From contig NZ_JAHKQF010000013.1 in the NCBI RefSeq assembly GCF_018860965.1, positions 157,721-221,720 on the forward strand: a stretch of 64,000 nucleotides of DNA. Reading direction: 5' to 3'. Position 1 is the first letter of the stretch; each line of letters opens with the position of its first letter. Below are positions 56,801 to 64,000 of this stretch, in pieces. Made by a program: the position numbers and the translations under genes. The notes beneath the pieces are model-generated. The model was not told where the DNA came from. It searched no databases and was given only the letters and a program-made list of their open reading frames with translations. The stretch is from Alteromonas sp. C1M14 (GTDB lineage Bacteria; Pseudomonadota; Gammaproteobacteria; Enterobacterales; Alteromonadaceae).

Positions 56801-57794
56801 GCACTTTGCTGTGGTGGATGATGAAGGTAAGTCCATCGCGAAAGGGGATGATCTTGATATCCTGAAAAAACAGTGCCAAGGACAAGTGAAGGCCACGTTT
56901 GAACAAGCGGTTACGCCAGAATTAGAGCGCAAAGGACTACAGCGATGGGATTTTGAATCACTGCCGGCGTCTTTTACTCAGAGAATGAGGGGATTTGAAG
57001 TGCAAGCCTATCCCGCCCTAGTCGCAAAAGGTGATACCGTTGATATAGTGCTGGTAGACGAGCAAGAAAAAGCCCGCCATCTGCATCGACAGGGCGTCAT
57101 AACCTTGTTAAGAAATACCATGCCCTCGCCAGTAAATTATCTGCAGGCCAAATTGCCAAATAAAGCAAAATTAGGGTTGTATTTTAACCCATTCGGTCAA
57201 ATCAAAGCCCTTATTGATGACTGTATTGAAGCGGGTATTGATACCCTTGTTCAGCAGTATGTTGCCAAATATGGTGAGGAGGTACGTCATGCCGACGCCT
57301 TTAACCAGTGTGCCGATTTTGTGCGCGCTGAAATCAATGACACCGTTTTGGCAGTGGCTCAACAGGTGGAAACCGGCTTGACCACCGCTCATCAGTGCCA
57401 GAAAAAAATGAAAGGCAGTATTCCGCTGTCGATGGTTAATGCCCTTGGCGATATTAAGCAACACTTAAATGCACTGGTTTATCCGGGGTTTGTATCAGAC
57501 ATTGGCAGTGAAAGATTAACCGATTGGAATCGTTACATTAAGGGATTGGCTCGGCGGTTAGAAAAACTGCCAATTGATCCTAATAAAGATCGTATGCACC
57601 AACAAACGTTATCCAAAATAGAAGCTGAGTTTAACAAGACCTGTAAAAAGTATTCACAGGATAAAGTGCCGGCGTCGTTATTAGATATCCGGTGGATGAT
57701 AGAAGAGTTAAGGGTCTCGCTATTTGCTCAACAACTTGGAACGGCTTATCCGGTGTCGGCAAAACGTGTGCTCAATGCTTTACAGGCGTTTTAA
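53889..57794 (+). CDS. hrpA: ATP-dependent RNA helicase HrpA
   Basis: A 1301-aa DEAH-box helicase. Motifs in order: Walker A VAGETGSGKTTQLPK near residue 100, HTQPRRLAARSVATRIA (Ia), IIDEAHERSLNIDFL (DEAH), ITSATIDPERFSRHF (III), VAETSLTVPGIKYVIDPGT and QRAGRCGRV (VI), then the ratchet/OB and the long DUF3418 C-terminal region typical of HrpA. Length equals E. coli HrpA. The start is a TTG at 53889 with AAGG 9 nt ahead; the first ATG in frame is at 53949. It acts on RNA, in E. coli at stalled ribosomes. Confidence 0.97.
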   Translation: MSFESEKTSLSTLFNLLSQCMIADQFSLRNRLRRCAALLKKDEEQGSAQLAQLEKKIQASVSQRQWRADNVPTISYPPLPVSDKKEDIKAAIASSQVVIVAGETGSGKTTQLPKICLELGRGVNGLIAHTQPRRLAARSVATRIAEELNTPLGEKVGFKIRFSDQVSESSYVKLMTDGMLLAEMQKDRFLNQYDTIIIDEAHERSLNIDFLLGYLKQLLPKRPELKVIITSATIDPERFSRHFSDAPIVEVSGRTYPVEIRYHGPEERGDDVDQTDAIIFAVDELKREAPGDILIFLSGERDIRDTQDALQKQQYRNTEIVPLYARLSAAEQNRIFQSHSGQRIVLATNVAETSLTVPGIKYVIDPGTARISRYSARSKVQRLPIEPISQASANQRAGRCGRVSNGICIRLYSEEDYLGRPAFTDPEILRTNLGSVILQMLALGLGDIGAFPFVQPPDNRNITDGFRLLEEIQAITRNKGKVTLTQLGRQIAKLPIDPRYARMVIEAGKTNALMEVMVIAAGLSIQDPRERPQEKRQQADEKHSEYLDKESDFISLFNLWQGFKAQQTALSSNQLRKWCKTNFINYLRMREWQDIVSQLKKSIAEIGLGIGHQPADYTAVHQAICSGLLSHLGMKDKDREYLGARNSRFMLFPGSGLAKAQPKWIMAAELVETSKLFARMNAKIDPSWVEPIAKHVSSSSYSEPHWSKKRGAVVAFEKVTLFGLPIIPKRSVVYSHIDPEVSQNLFIRHALIEGETKLTYRFLSENLALLEQVDELEQKIRRRDVMVDEDALLDFYAQRLPVEVNNEAAFKKWYSRQQDKDSLLFSEQDVYRQQPESHLSNAFPDTWVQGNIRLPLQYHFEPTAEDDGVTVMIPLPILNQVADIGFDWLVPGLRHELVVSLIKGLEKRLRKNFVPAPNYAQACLEAISPLDKKNQPVSLLTALSDQLRRMTGVQVEDDDWNDAHLDKHLRMHFAVVDDEGKSIAKGDDLDILKKQCQGQVKATFEQAVTPELERKGLQRWDFESLPASFTQRMRGFEVQAYPALVAKGDTVDIVLVDEQEKARHLHRQGVITLLRNTMPSPVNYLQAKLPNKAKLGLYFNPFGQIKALIDDCIEAGIDTLVQQYVAKYGEEVRHADAFNQCADFVRAEINDTVLAVAQQVETGLTTAHQCQKKMKGSIPLSMVNALGDIKQHLNALVYPGFVSDIGSERLTDWNRYIKGLARRLEKLPIDPNKDRMHQQTLSKIEAEFNKTCKKYSQDKVPASLLDIRWMIEELRVSLFAQQLGTAYPVSAKRVLNALQAF

Positions 57795-57901
57795 TACGAC
57801 TTTAATCATAGGTTGGTGGATTGCAGTTGACATACTTCTGGCAGCATCCTATAAGAGGGTAGGAGTTTGTTCGGTTACTGCCAGAGGTTGGGAGAAGTAA
57901 A

Positions 57902-58204
57902 ATGTTAGGATACGACGATAAACGGAATTTTTTCAGGATGATGGTTAATTCACCCTGCCAAGTACAGATCAACGATGAAGAATCCAGCCGCACCCACCAA
58001 GCCGTGTGCAAAGACATTAGCGCGACGGGCATGTCACTTGAGGTCGAAGAGCCCTCAATTGAGGTTGGAACCCAAGTGAATGTCTCTATTGATTCAAACA
58101 GTTCTCAAATACCGTCTCTTTCCGCGGTAGCAACGGTGGTAAGATGCGTTCCTGAAACCGACGCCAGTTGTGTTATTGGCGTTGAAATTTCTGAGATGAA
58201 GTAA
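57902..58204 (+). CDS. PilZ domain protein (c-di-GMP binding)
   Basis: A 100-aa single PilZ domain with both canonical motifs: RNFFR (Arg8 and Arg12) and DISATG (Asp38-Gly43), ending GVEISEM. It should bind c-di-GMP and act as an effector for an unknown partner. Its separate promoter is likely in the 107 nt behind hrpA. Canonical motifs contrast with the degenerate PilZ-like protein at 23481-24077. Confidence 0.93.
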   Translation: MLGYDDKRNFFRMMVNSPCQVQINDEESSRTHQAVCKDISATGMSLEVEEPSIEVGTQVNVSIDSNSSQIPSLSAVATVVRCVPETDASCVIGVEISEMK

Positions 58205-58257
58205 TCTTTTTACTCAATAACCAGGATTAAGTTTTTAGATTGTACATCCTTCTTGTT

Positions 58258-58276
58258 GTAAGTGATAATCATTATC
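58258..58276 (+). promoter_or_regulatory. Fur box before the DUF2061 gene
   Basis: GATAATCATTATC (58264-58276) is exactly the last 13 bases of the 19-bp Fur consensus; with the preceding six bases 16 of 19 match. The centre is a perfect 15-bp palindrome (58263-58277). It ends 24 nt before the ATG of the small membrane protein, so Fur would repress it in iron sufficiency. Confidence 0.75.
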
Positions 58277-58299
58277 ATCAGCGCAATGAGGAAATCAGT

Positions 58300-58500
58300 A
58301 TGACTAAAACAATTACATTCGCCATTATGCATTTTTCTGTGGCATTTACCGTGGCTTACTTACTTACCGGTAGTTTGGTGGTAGGCGGAGCTGTGGCTTT
58401 GGTAGAGCCGGCAATTAACACCGTAGCATTCTACTTCCATGAAATGTTCTGGCAGCGTCGGGCAAGTAAGACGGGAGTACCGTCTTCATTGCCCGCTTAA
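58300..58500 (+). CDS. DUF2061 family small membrane protein
   Basis: A 66-aa protein with two membrane helices: TFAIMHFSVAFTVAYLLTG and LVVGGAVALVEPAINTVAFYF, followed by HEMFWQR, the DUF2061 signature (EP, N, FHE.W). Function unknown. GAGGA lies 7 nt before the ATG. It sits behind a strong Fur-box match, so iron limitation is likely to induce it. It is convergent with rlmI with 9 nt between stops. Confidence 0.88.
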   Translation: MTKTITFAIMHFSVAFTVAYLLTGSLVVGGAVALVEPAINTVAFYFHEMFWQRRASKTGVPSSLPA

Positions 58501-58509
58501 CAGCGACAT

Positions 58510-59703
58510 TTAGATGTCGCTGACTTCGCAGATTAAGCCTTTCAAATAATAGCCTTCGGGAAAAGTACCAATGATGGGATGGTCGGGCCCCTGAGATAGT
58601 CGCTCGATAATCTTAATGGTACGCCCTGCATCAAGAGCGGCATCAGCGACTATTTTTTGAAATAGATCTGCTGGCATTAAACCTGAACAGCTGAAAGTAA
58701 ACAGTAGACCACCGGACTTAACCGCATGGATCCCGTACATATTGATATCTTTATATCCTCTGGCGGCACGATTTAGCGAGGCTTTGCTATCGACGAATTT
58801 AGGTGGGTCGAGAATAACCATGTCAAACTGGCGTTGTTGCTGATGATAATTTCTAAGAGCGACAAAAACATCCTCATTAACCATTTCGCATTTAGCCTGA
58901 CTTAAATTATTCATGGCGAGGTGCTTTTCGGCTAAAGCCAAAGCCGGTTCGGATACATCTACGTTCGTCACCTTCGTGGCGCCCCCTTGTAATGCATAGC
59001 AGGAAAACGTGCCGGTATAGCTAAAACAGTTTAATACCTCGCATCCGTTTGCATAGCGCTTCACAGCGGCTCGACTCTCTCGCTGATCAAGGTAAAACCC
59101 AGTTTTGTGGCCATTTCTAATATCTACCTGTATACGCACACCATTTTCCATTATATCCACAATGGTGGGTGGATCGCCTACCAAGGGTTGGACGATGGGC
59201 TCTAGGCCTTCTTTGCGTCGTACATCCACATCGCTGCGCTCGAAAATATCCTTACCCGGTAGCACTTTTTGTAGTGCCCAAACAATTTTGTCTCGTTGCT
59301 TATCTGCGCCAGCACTCAATAGTTGGATAACGATAACCGTATTGTAGACGTCTACCGTCACCCCAGGTAAACCGTCGGATTCCGACGCAATTAAACGGTA
59401 ACTGTTAGTGTCGTTGTTAATCACCCACTTTTGACGAAGGGCGTGTGCTTGAGCGATCCGTCTTACAAAAAAGCCATTATCGACAGATTCGTTTGCATCA
59501 AACGTCCACATTCTTACTCTTATCTGAGATTCCGGCGACCAAGCGCCGCGGCCCAGCCATTTTCCTTCACTACATTGCACATCAACGGTGTCACCAGGCC
59601 GGCAACGACCTTGTAATTGCTCTATGGCACTAGCGAATACCCAAGGGTGACGGCGGCGTAAGGATTTATCACGTTGAGGCTGAAGGATAACGGTTGCTGA
59701 CAT
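58510..59703 (-). CDS. rlmI: 23S rRNA m5C1962 methyltransferase RlmI-type
   Basis: A 397-aa class I SAM methyltransferase with an N-terminal PUA domain (RRRHPWVFASAIEQL) and a Rossmann core (VLNCFSYTGTFSCYALQGGA for SAM; VILDPPKFVDSK for catalysis). E. coli RlmI methylates C1962 of 23S rRNA and has the same length (396). The ATG at 59703 opens the family N-terminus (SATVILQPQRDKSLRRRHPW); the frame reaches upstream to 59850 but with a non-family sequence. Its promoter region overlaps that of the divergent oxidoreductase gene. Confidence 0.95.
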   Translation of the reverse strand: MSATVILQPQRDKSLRRRHPWVFASAIEQLQGRCRPGDTVDVQCSEGKWLGRGAWSPESQIRVRMWTFDANESVDNGFFVRRIAQAHALRQKWVINNDTNSYRLIASESDGLPGVTVDVYNTVIVIQLLSAGADKQRDKIVWALQKVLPGKDIFERSDVDVRRKEGLEPIVQPLVGDPPTIVDIMENGVRIQVDIRNGHKTGFYLDQRESRAAVKRYANGCEVLNCFSYTGTFSCYALQGGATKVTNVDVSEPALALAEKHLAMNNLSQAKCEMVNEDVFVALRNYHQQQRQFDMVILDPPKFVDSKASLNRAARGYKDINMYGIHAVKSGGLLFTFSCSGLMPADLFQKIVADAALDAGRTIKIIERLSQGPDHPIIGTFPEGYYLKGLICEVSDI

Positions 59704-59844
59704 TGGGTCTTTAAACATGAATGAAATGAGGGGCGTAGTATAGCTTTTCTCATCGTTTATCGCGACTATTGAACCCAATCCATGGATTTGGGTATAACAG
59801 ACTAATAATTTAATGCATGGTATGGTTATAAAAAAGGAGTATTT

Positions 59845-60825
59845 ATGCAATATATTGATTTCACATCTGGCGAGGGGCCGGAAGGTCTGGTCATTAAAAC
59901 CCGCTCAATACCCACAGTGAAGGCTGGTGAAATACTCATTAAAGTGGCGGCATTTGGTGTTAACCGAGCCGATACGTTACAACGCCAAGGAAAGTATCCC
60001 CCACCGCCAGGTGAAAGCGATATTTTGGGGTTGGAAGTATCAGGGGAAGTGGTGCAAGTGGGAGATAATGTAACCCAGTGGCACACAGGCGACCGAGTCT
60101 GCGCGTTGGTGGCAGGAGGCGGTTACGCAGAATATGTTACTGTTAATGCCGCTCATGTTATTCCCATTCCTCAGAACGTATCGTTAGTTGATGCAGCTGG
60201 CTTAACAGAAGTTTATCTTACTGCGTGGCAAGCGTTATTCGCCATCGGCGGCTTAAAGGCCTCAGACAAAGCGTTGATTCACGCCGGCGCAAGTGGCGTG
60301 GGGTTAGCGGCTCTTCAACTTTGTCGCTATAAAGGTGTCGAAACGGCCACCACAGCGTCGAGTACGGAAAAGCTAAATTTGTGCACAGAGATGGGAGCAA
60401 GTCTCACCATCAATTATCGTGACGAGGATTTTGCTGCCGTGTTAAAGGAGCAATGGCGAGGTGGTGTAAACTTCATCCTTGATTTTATTGGCGGTGACTA
60501 TTTAAACCGTAATCTGAAGGTGCTCGCTCAGGACGGCAAGGTGGTGTATTTAGCCATGTTAGGTGGGCGCTATGCTGACCAACTGGATATGGCCTTGTTA
60601 TTGGCAAAACGTGCCACTATTGAAGGGTCCACTCTACGTAATCGTACGGATGAATATAAAGCTTCCTTAATAGCGGATTTTATCCAAAAGGGGTTACCAG
60701 GTTTTGCATCCGGTGCGTTACAGGTAAATGTAGATACAGTATTAAATGTCGATGCCGTGGCCGAAGCCCATCGCTTATTAGAAAGCAATCAAACCAAAGG
60801 TAAAGTTATCGTAAGGTGGGGGTAG
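59845..60825 (+). CDS. NAD(P)H-quinone oxidoreductase, PIG3/QOR family
   Basis: A 326-aa zinc-independent medium-chain dehydrogenase of the PIG3-type quinone oxidoreductase group: FGVNRADTLQRQGKYPPPPG, GLEVSGEVVQVG and the NADPH motif HAGASGVGLAALQLC. It reduces quinones with NADPH; it has no zinc cysteines. An AAAAGGAG ribosome site lies 7 nt before the ATG. Divergent from rlmI, with 141 nt between, and followed by a strong hairpin. Confidence 0.93.
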   Translation: MQYIDFTSGEGPEGLVIKTRSIPTVKAGEILIKVAAFGVNRADTLQRQGKYPPPPGESDILGLEVSGEVVQVGDNVTQWHTGDRVCALVAGGGYAEYVTVNAAHVIPIPQNVSLVDAAGLTEVYLTAWQALFAIGGLKASDKALIHAGASGVGLAALQLCRYKGVETATTASSTEKLNLCTEMGASLTINYRDEDFAAVLKEQWRGGVNFILDFIGGDYLNRNLKVLAQDGKVVYLAMLGGRYADQLDMALLLAKRATIEGSTLRNRTDEYKASLIADFIQKGLPGFASGALQVNVDTVLNVDAVAEAHRLLESNQTKGKVIVRWG

Positions 60826-60882
60826 GGTTGTCTTACGCCCATGATGTTTAGATAGGTGTATTAGAATAAAACCTAAATTGCT

Positions 60883-60902
60883 GCCCGCAGCATGCTGCGG
60901 GC
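60883..60902. terminator. Perfect 20-bp palindrome between convergent genes
   Basis: GCCCGCAG and CTGCGGGC form an 8-bp GC-rich stem with loop CATG between the quinone oxidoreductase gene and the convergent rnhA gene. No clear T-run follows on either strand, so it may be a poor terminator. Confidence 0.55.
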
Positions 60903-61004
60903 TTAGTGCGTTACCACAATAGCACGTATTAGCGAGGGATTAAGCGATGAGTAATCCGCGCATTTGCCACTGGTTTATCTTCCGATGACCAATAAGACGG
61001 GCGT

Positions 61005-61475
61005 TTAAACCGATTCAGTAAACCCTTTATCTTCCAACGTAGGAGAGGAGGCCGCGGTTCTTGCTAAGTCATCACAGCGTTCGTTTTCTGGGTGACCTGA
61101 ATGTCCCTTAACCCAATGCCACTTCACATCATGTTTTTTAACCGCCTCGTCTAACCGTATCCATAAATCCGCATTTTTTACCGCTTTTTTACTGGCGGTA
61201 CGCCAACCATTTTTACGCCAATTATGGATCCATTGGGTGATGCCATTTTTAACGTATTGGCTATCGGTGGTAATATCTACCTGACAGGGTTCTGTTAGGC
61301 ATTCTAGCGCTACCGAAGGGGCCATTAATTCCATGCGGTTATTGGTGGTTTGATAAAAACCTTTGCTAAGTTCTTTTTCATGATCTTGGTAAATAAGCAA
61401 AGCGCCATAACCACCAGGGCCGGGGTTACCTAAGCATGAACCATCGGTATAAATTGTGATTTTTTTTACTGCCAT
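61005..61475 (-). CDS. rnhA: Ribonuclease HI
   Basis: A 156-aa RNase H1 that cuts RNA in RNA:DNA hybrids. The four carboxylates are visible: Asp in [17 protein letters not shown], Glu in NNRMELMAP, Asp in [12 protein letters not shown], Asp in [12 protein letters not shown]; the basic handle ([22 protein letters not shown]) is intact (residues 78-100). Length matches E. coli (155). Divergent from dnaQ, the usual arrangement in gammaproteobacteria, where the shared intergenic region holds both promoters. Confidence 0.98.
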   Translation of the reverse strand: MAVKKITIYTDGSCLGNPGPGGYGALLIYQDHEKELSKGFYQTTNNRMELMAPSVALECLTEPCQVDITTDSQYVKNGITQWIHNWRKNGWRTASKKAVKNADLWIRLDEAVKKHDVKWHWVKGHSGHPENERCDDLARTAASSPTLEDKGFTESV

Positions 61476-61615
61476 GAAATGCCTTTTTACGGTTGCAGTG
61501 TGATTTTGCTATTGGGTTGGTATACTAATGCCCCCGAATCTTTACTACCAGCTTAAAGTGCACCTTAAGCTGATGTTTCTGTCTAGTCGAATTAAAAAAT
61601 CAAGGTTGCTAAATT

Positions 61616-62335
61616 ATGCGTCAAATTGTTCTGGATACGGAAACCACAGGTATCGATCCTAAAGAAGGGCATCGTATTATCGAGATTGGCTGTGTTGAGG
61701 TTATCAACCGCAAACTGACGGGTAATCATTTCCATGTTTATATTAATCCTCAACGTGAGATAGACCAAGAAGCCATTGAAGTACACGGCATAACCAACGA
61801 GTTTCTCGCCGACAAACCCCTATTTGCTGATGTGGCCAAAGATTTTATCAAGTTCATTTCTGGGTCCCAGTTAGTGATCCACAACGCGGCTTTCGACGTG
61901 GGGTTTATGGATCACGAATTTGCCTTAAACAGCCAAACCACATCGGTAAAAACCCGTGATATTTGCGACGTACTAGATAGTTTGCTTCTTGCTCGGAAAA
62001 TGCATCCGGGACAAAAGAATAACTTGGATGCCCTCTGTCGTCGTTACGGCATTGATAATAGTCACCGTGAACTACACGGCGCTTTATTAGATGCTGAAAT
62101 TTTGGCTGATGTTTACCTTTTAATGACCGGTGGCCAAACCAAACTTAATTTGGCAGGGCAAACGGGTGATGACGGGGGGAATAATGCTGATCGTATTAGA
62201 CGGGTAAAACGGGATGCAAATAAATTAAAGGTTATTCGCGCCTCCGCCGATGAATTAGAACAACATGAAGCACGATTGGATATTGTGCAAAATAGCGGTG
62301 GTAAATGTTTGTGGCGGCACTCATCAGAACACTAA
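61616..62335 (+). CDS. dnaQ: DNA polymerase III epsilon subunit (proofreading)
   Basis: A 239-aa DEDDh exonuclease. Exo I motif VLDTETTGIDP at residue 6, Exo II HNAAFDVGFMDHEF near residue 98, Exo III with the His-Asp in HGALLDAEILADVYLL near 160. The beta-clamp motif QTKLNL follows near residue 180, at the place of QTSMAF in E. coli. A C-terminal helix region for binding alpha is present (ANKLKVIRASADELEQHEAR). Its last 31 nt overlap the TIGR03503 gene. Confidence 0.97.
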   Translation: MRQIVLDTETTGIDPKEGHRIIEIGCVEVINRKLTGNHFHVYINPQREIDQEAIEVHGITNEFLADKPLFADVAKDFIKFISGSQLVIHNAAFDVGFMDHEFALNSQTTSVKTRDICDVLDSLLLARKMHPGQKNNLDALCRRYGIDNSHRELHGALLDAEILADVYLLMTGGQTKLNLAGQTGDDGGNNADRIRRVKRDANKLKVIRASADELEQHEARLDIVQNSGGKCLWRHSSEH

Positions 62336-63735
62336 CTTACTTTCTTCTTTCTACCACATTCGCGTTTTTAGCGGGTGGGTGGTTTAGTGTCTTGGCACAA
62401 GATGTTCAGGCTGAAACTCAAGATCCCAGTCGCGTCATCAACGCTCTGGGTGACGATTATCAAAACTCTATTGTGTTGCTGCGTAATCGATTTCGTATCG
62501 ATTATCAGGTTGATGAGGTAACGCTAGTATTCTTTCGTGAATACGGTTCGCCACCGGTGGTTCTGGTTCGCCCGGATGGATCCAAAATCTATTCGTCCCA
62601 AGCCGATGGCGAAAATGTCGTGTGGTTTGATGATGGTACCTACGACATGGTGAAGATAAAAAAACCGGTACCGGGCCCGTGGCAGGCAGTGGGACAAGTC
62701 TTGCCTGACAGTCGAGTCATGGTGTTATCGGATATCGAGCTTCATGCAGAAGCACTGCCACCGGTTATTTTTTCTGGGGAAATACTTAAGCAAACGGCTT
62801 ATCTGACCAATGGGGGAAAGCCCATTGATTATGCTCAGTTTCGTGATGTGGTAACCCTATCCATTCAACTAAAAAGTACCAATAATCCTAATTATCAAAA
62901 TTTTGGTGCTCAAGATGAAGTGATTGCCACCTTCGAAGATGATGGCCGAGGAATGGATGAAGCCCCCCTTGATGGCGTATTTACTGGTCAATTCAATCTC
63001 GCTATTCCGCCAGGTGAATGGCGACCTGTTTTTCGTGTTGAAACGCCAATGTTCTCTCGTGAACAAGTGGATCCTGTACTAACACTCTTCCCTAATCCTG
63101 TTTCATTAACGGTAGTGCCTGATGACGGAAAAATTGGTTATCACGAACTCAATATAGATGTGGTGAGAGACCAAATAGACATTCATTCGTTGCTCATAGA
63201 CGGAAAGGTCCGTTTTCCAAATGGTGATATTCAGAACTTTTCTCTCACCGAGCCCTCTGACGCGGTGCGAACGCACCGAATTTTAGCTTATGAAGAAGGT
63301 ATTTTTCGCGTTAAGGTAACGGCCTATGCCACCACATTTGATGGTAGAGATATTATTCTTGATGTTCCTGAATTTAGTTTCCTCGGTGAAACCTTTGAGG
63401 AGGACGCCGTGGACGATGCGAATGGTGTCGCTGAGGCTGAAACGGTTGAATCTGCCAGCATGCAAAATGATGCTCCGTTACCACTTAAGGCAGATACGCC
63501 AGCGGCGATGGACCAAGGTACCTTGGTGATCGCCATTATTACTGTCAACGGTATGATCATTATCATTGGCGTTTTTGCTGCGCTGTTTATTCTATGGCGG
63601 CGAAAACAATCTGCGCTTCCCTCAAAAAGCGACACGGCGAGTGCAGCGAAAGAAGATAATGCAGGGGCAGAAAAAAACGGTGTTGTTCAGCGAGTGCTTG
63701 GATTATTTAAGAAAAAACCACGTAAAGACGAATAA
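62305..63735 (+). CDS. TIGR03503 family membrane-anchored periplasmic protein
   Basis: A 476-aa protein with a signal peptide (LIRTLTYFLLSTTFAFLAGG), a large periplasmic beta-rich region (IDYQVDEVTLVFFREYGSPPVVLVRPDG, then many strands to residue 370), one membrane segment (MIIIIGVFAALFILW) and a Lys-rich cytoplasmic tail. This order matches the gammaproteobacterial family TIGR03503, often found beside dnaQ; role unknown. The ATG at 62305 lies inside the end of dnaQ in another frame, a 31-nt overlap, so translation is probably coupled. Confidence 0.8.
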   Translation: MFVAALIRTLTYFLLSTTFAFLAGGWFSVLAQDVQAETQDPSRVINALGDDYQNSIVLLRNRFRIDYQVDEVTLVFFREYGSPPVVLVRPDGSKIYSSQADGENVVWFDDGTYDMVKIKKPVPGPWQAVGQVLPDSRVMVLSDIELHAEALPPVIFSGEILKQTAYLTNGGKPIDYAQFRDVVTLSIQLKSTNNPNYQNFGAQDEVIATFEDDGRGMDEAPLDGVFTGQFNLAIPPGEWRPVFRVETPMFSREQVDPVLTLFPNPVSLTVVPDDGKIGYHELNIDVVRDQIDIHSLLIDGKVRFPNGDIQNFSLTEPSDAVRTHRILAYEEGIFRVKVTAYATTFDGRDIILDVPEFSFLGETFEEDAVDDANGVAEAETVESASMQNDAPLPLKADTPAAMDQGTLVIAIITVNGMIIIIGVFAALFILWRRKQSALPSKSDTASAAKEDNAGAEKNGVVQRVLGLFKKKPRKDE

Positions 63736-63887
63736 TGAGGGATAATCGCCATTCTTCGTGTACAGTCGCGGGGAGTGTTCAGGGCGGTTTGTATCCCTAA
63801 AAACAAGAAGAACTGGTTTATATTGCAACATAATGACCAGAAAACATGCAAACAAACCTTTGATGCGTATTTTATCGAAAAAAACCG

Positions 63888-63916
63888 TTGACTCGACCAT
63901 AGGGAATACGTATTAT
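63888..63916 (+). promoter_or_regulatory. Strong sigma-70 promoter before tRNA-Asp
   Basis: TTGACT (63888-63893) and TATTAT (63911-63916) have an ideal 17-bp spacing, followed by a GC-rich CTGCGCCGC discriminator typical of stringently controlled stable-RNA promoters. Transcription would begin near 63923. The 247 nt between the TIGR03503 gene and the tRNA hold nothing else I can name. Confidence 0.85.
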
Positions 63917-63982
63917 CTGCGCCGCAGTCAGGGCAGAGGTGTTAACTCACTTTAGCCAAGCTGCTGAAAATATTGAAAATGT

Positions 63983-64000
63983 GGAGCGGTAGTTCAGTTG
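63983..64000 (+). tRNA. tRNA-Asp (partial, 5' end only)
   Basis: The last 18 nt, GGAGCGGTAGTTCAGTTG, equal the acceptor stem and D-arm start of bacterial tRNA-Asp. The anticodon is outside the window, so identity rests on this 5' end and the stable-RNA-type promoter ahead. Confidence 0.8.

Noticed and set aside
63758..63955. 65-codon frame before tRNA-Asp
   Set aside because: No ribosome site, unlike any protein, and it runs through the strong promoter of the tRNA.

Overview
The window looks like a chromosomal segment of a marine gammaproteobacterium, most likely Alteromonadales/Alteromonadaceae. The basis is the gene content and order: thrS-infC-rpmI-rplT, pheS-pheT-ihfA, mfd next to a CsiV-like gene, dnaQ overlapping a TIGR03503-type gene and divergent from rnhA, a DUF3080 lipoprotein, and a bacteriophytochrome module. 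Coding density is high, base composition is even, and no transposase, integrase, prophage or CRISPR array is visible. The assignment is from remembered synteny and family resemblance, not a database search.

Region 1 (1-7800) is accessory metabolism. A tight minus-strand operon encodes an amidase, an oxamate-amidohydrolase (HpxW)-like Ntn hydrolase, a TauE/SafE permease, a PucG-like ureidoglycine-glyoxylate aminotransferase and, cut by the left edge, an allantoate amidohydrolase. Together these suggest purine-ureide breakdown: allantoate, ureidoglycine, oxalurate plus glycine, then oxamate and oxalate. A perfect 30-bp palindrome covers the spacer and -10 of the operon promoter, and an RpiR-family regulator lies 1.3 kb away.

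Region 2 (7860-28300) is mostly housekeeping. It has translation genes (thrS, infC with an ATT start, rpmI, rplT, pheS, pheT), ihfA, and a mfd/CsiV/YbaK operon. It also has a PilZ-like protein, a lone LolC/E permease, a phosphoribosyltransferase and xthA with an ECF-type permease.

Region 3 (27686-34662) is a light-signalling module. Heme oxygenase is divergent from a bacteriophytochrome histidine kinase with a fused receiver, followed 9 nt later by a REC-PAS-GGDEF-EAL protein whose EAL half is degenerate. Two unrecognised genes sit convergent to it.

Region 4 (34800-44100) mixes DUF2750, SufE, a glycosyltransferase, an HDOD protein, a TesB-like thioesterase, an alpha/beta hydrolase, glgC and an SRPBCC protein. 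It ends with a MerR (LiuR-like) regulator divergent from a thiolase, with a perfect 16-bp palindrome between them.

Region 5 (44100-53100) holds a large secreted S8 protease followed by a PEP-CTERM protein, then a periplasmic-sensor protein with a degenerate GGDEF domain but an intact RxxD site, then a FapA/DUF342 protein and sbcB.

Region 6 (53300-64000) carries a CBS protein, hrpA, a canonical PilZ protein, a small DUF2061 membrane protein behind a strong Fur-box match, rlmI, a quinone oxidoreductase, rnhA, dnaQ and a TIGR03503 protein. A strong promoter precedes the first 18 nt of a tRNA-Asp gene cut by the right edge. Cyclic-di-GMP signalling recurs: five proteins across the window carry GGDEF, EAL or PilZ domains.
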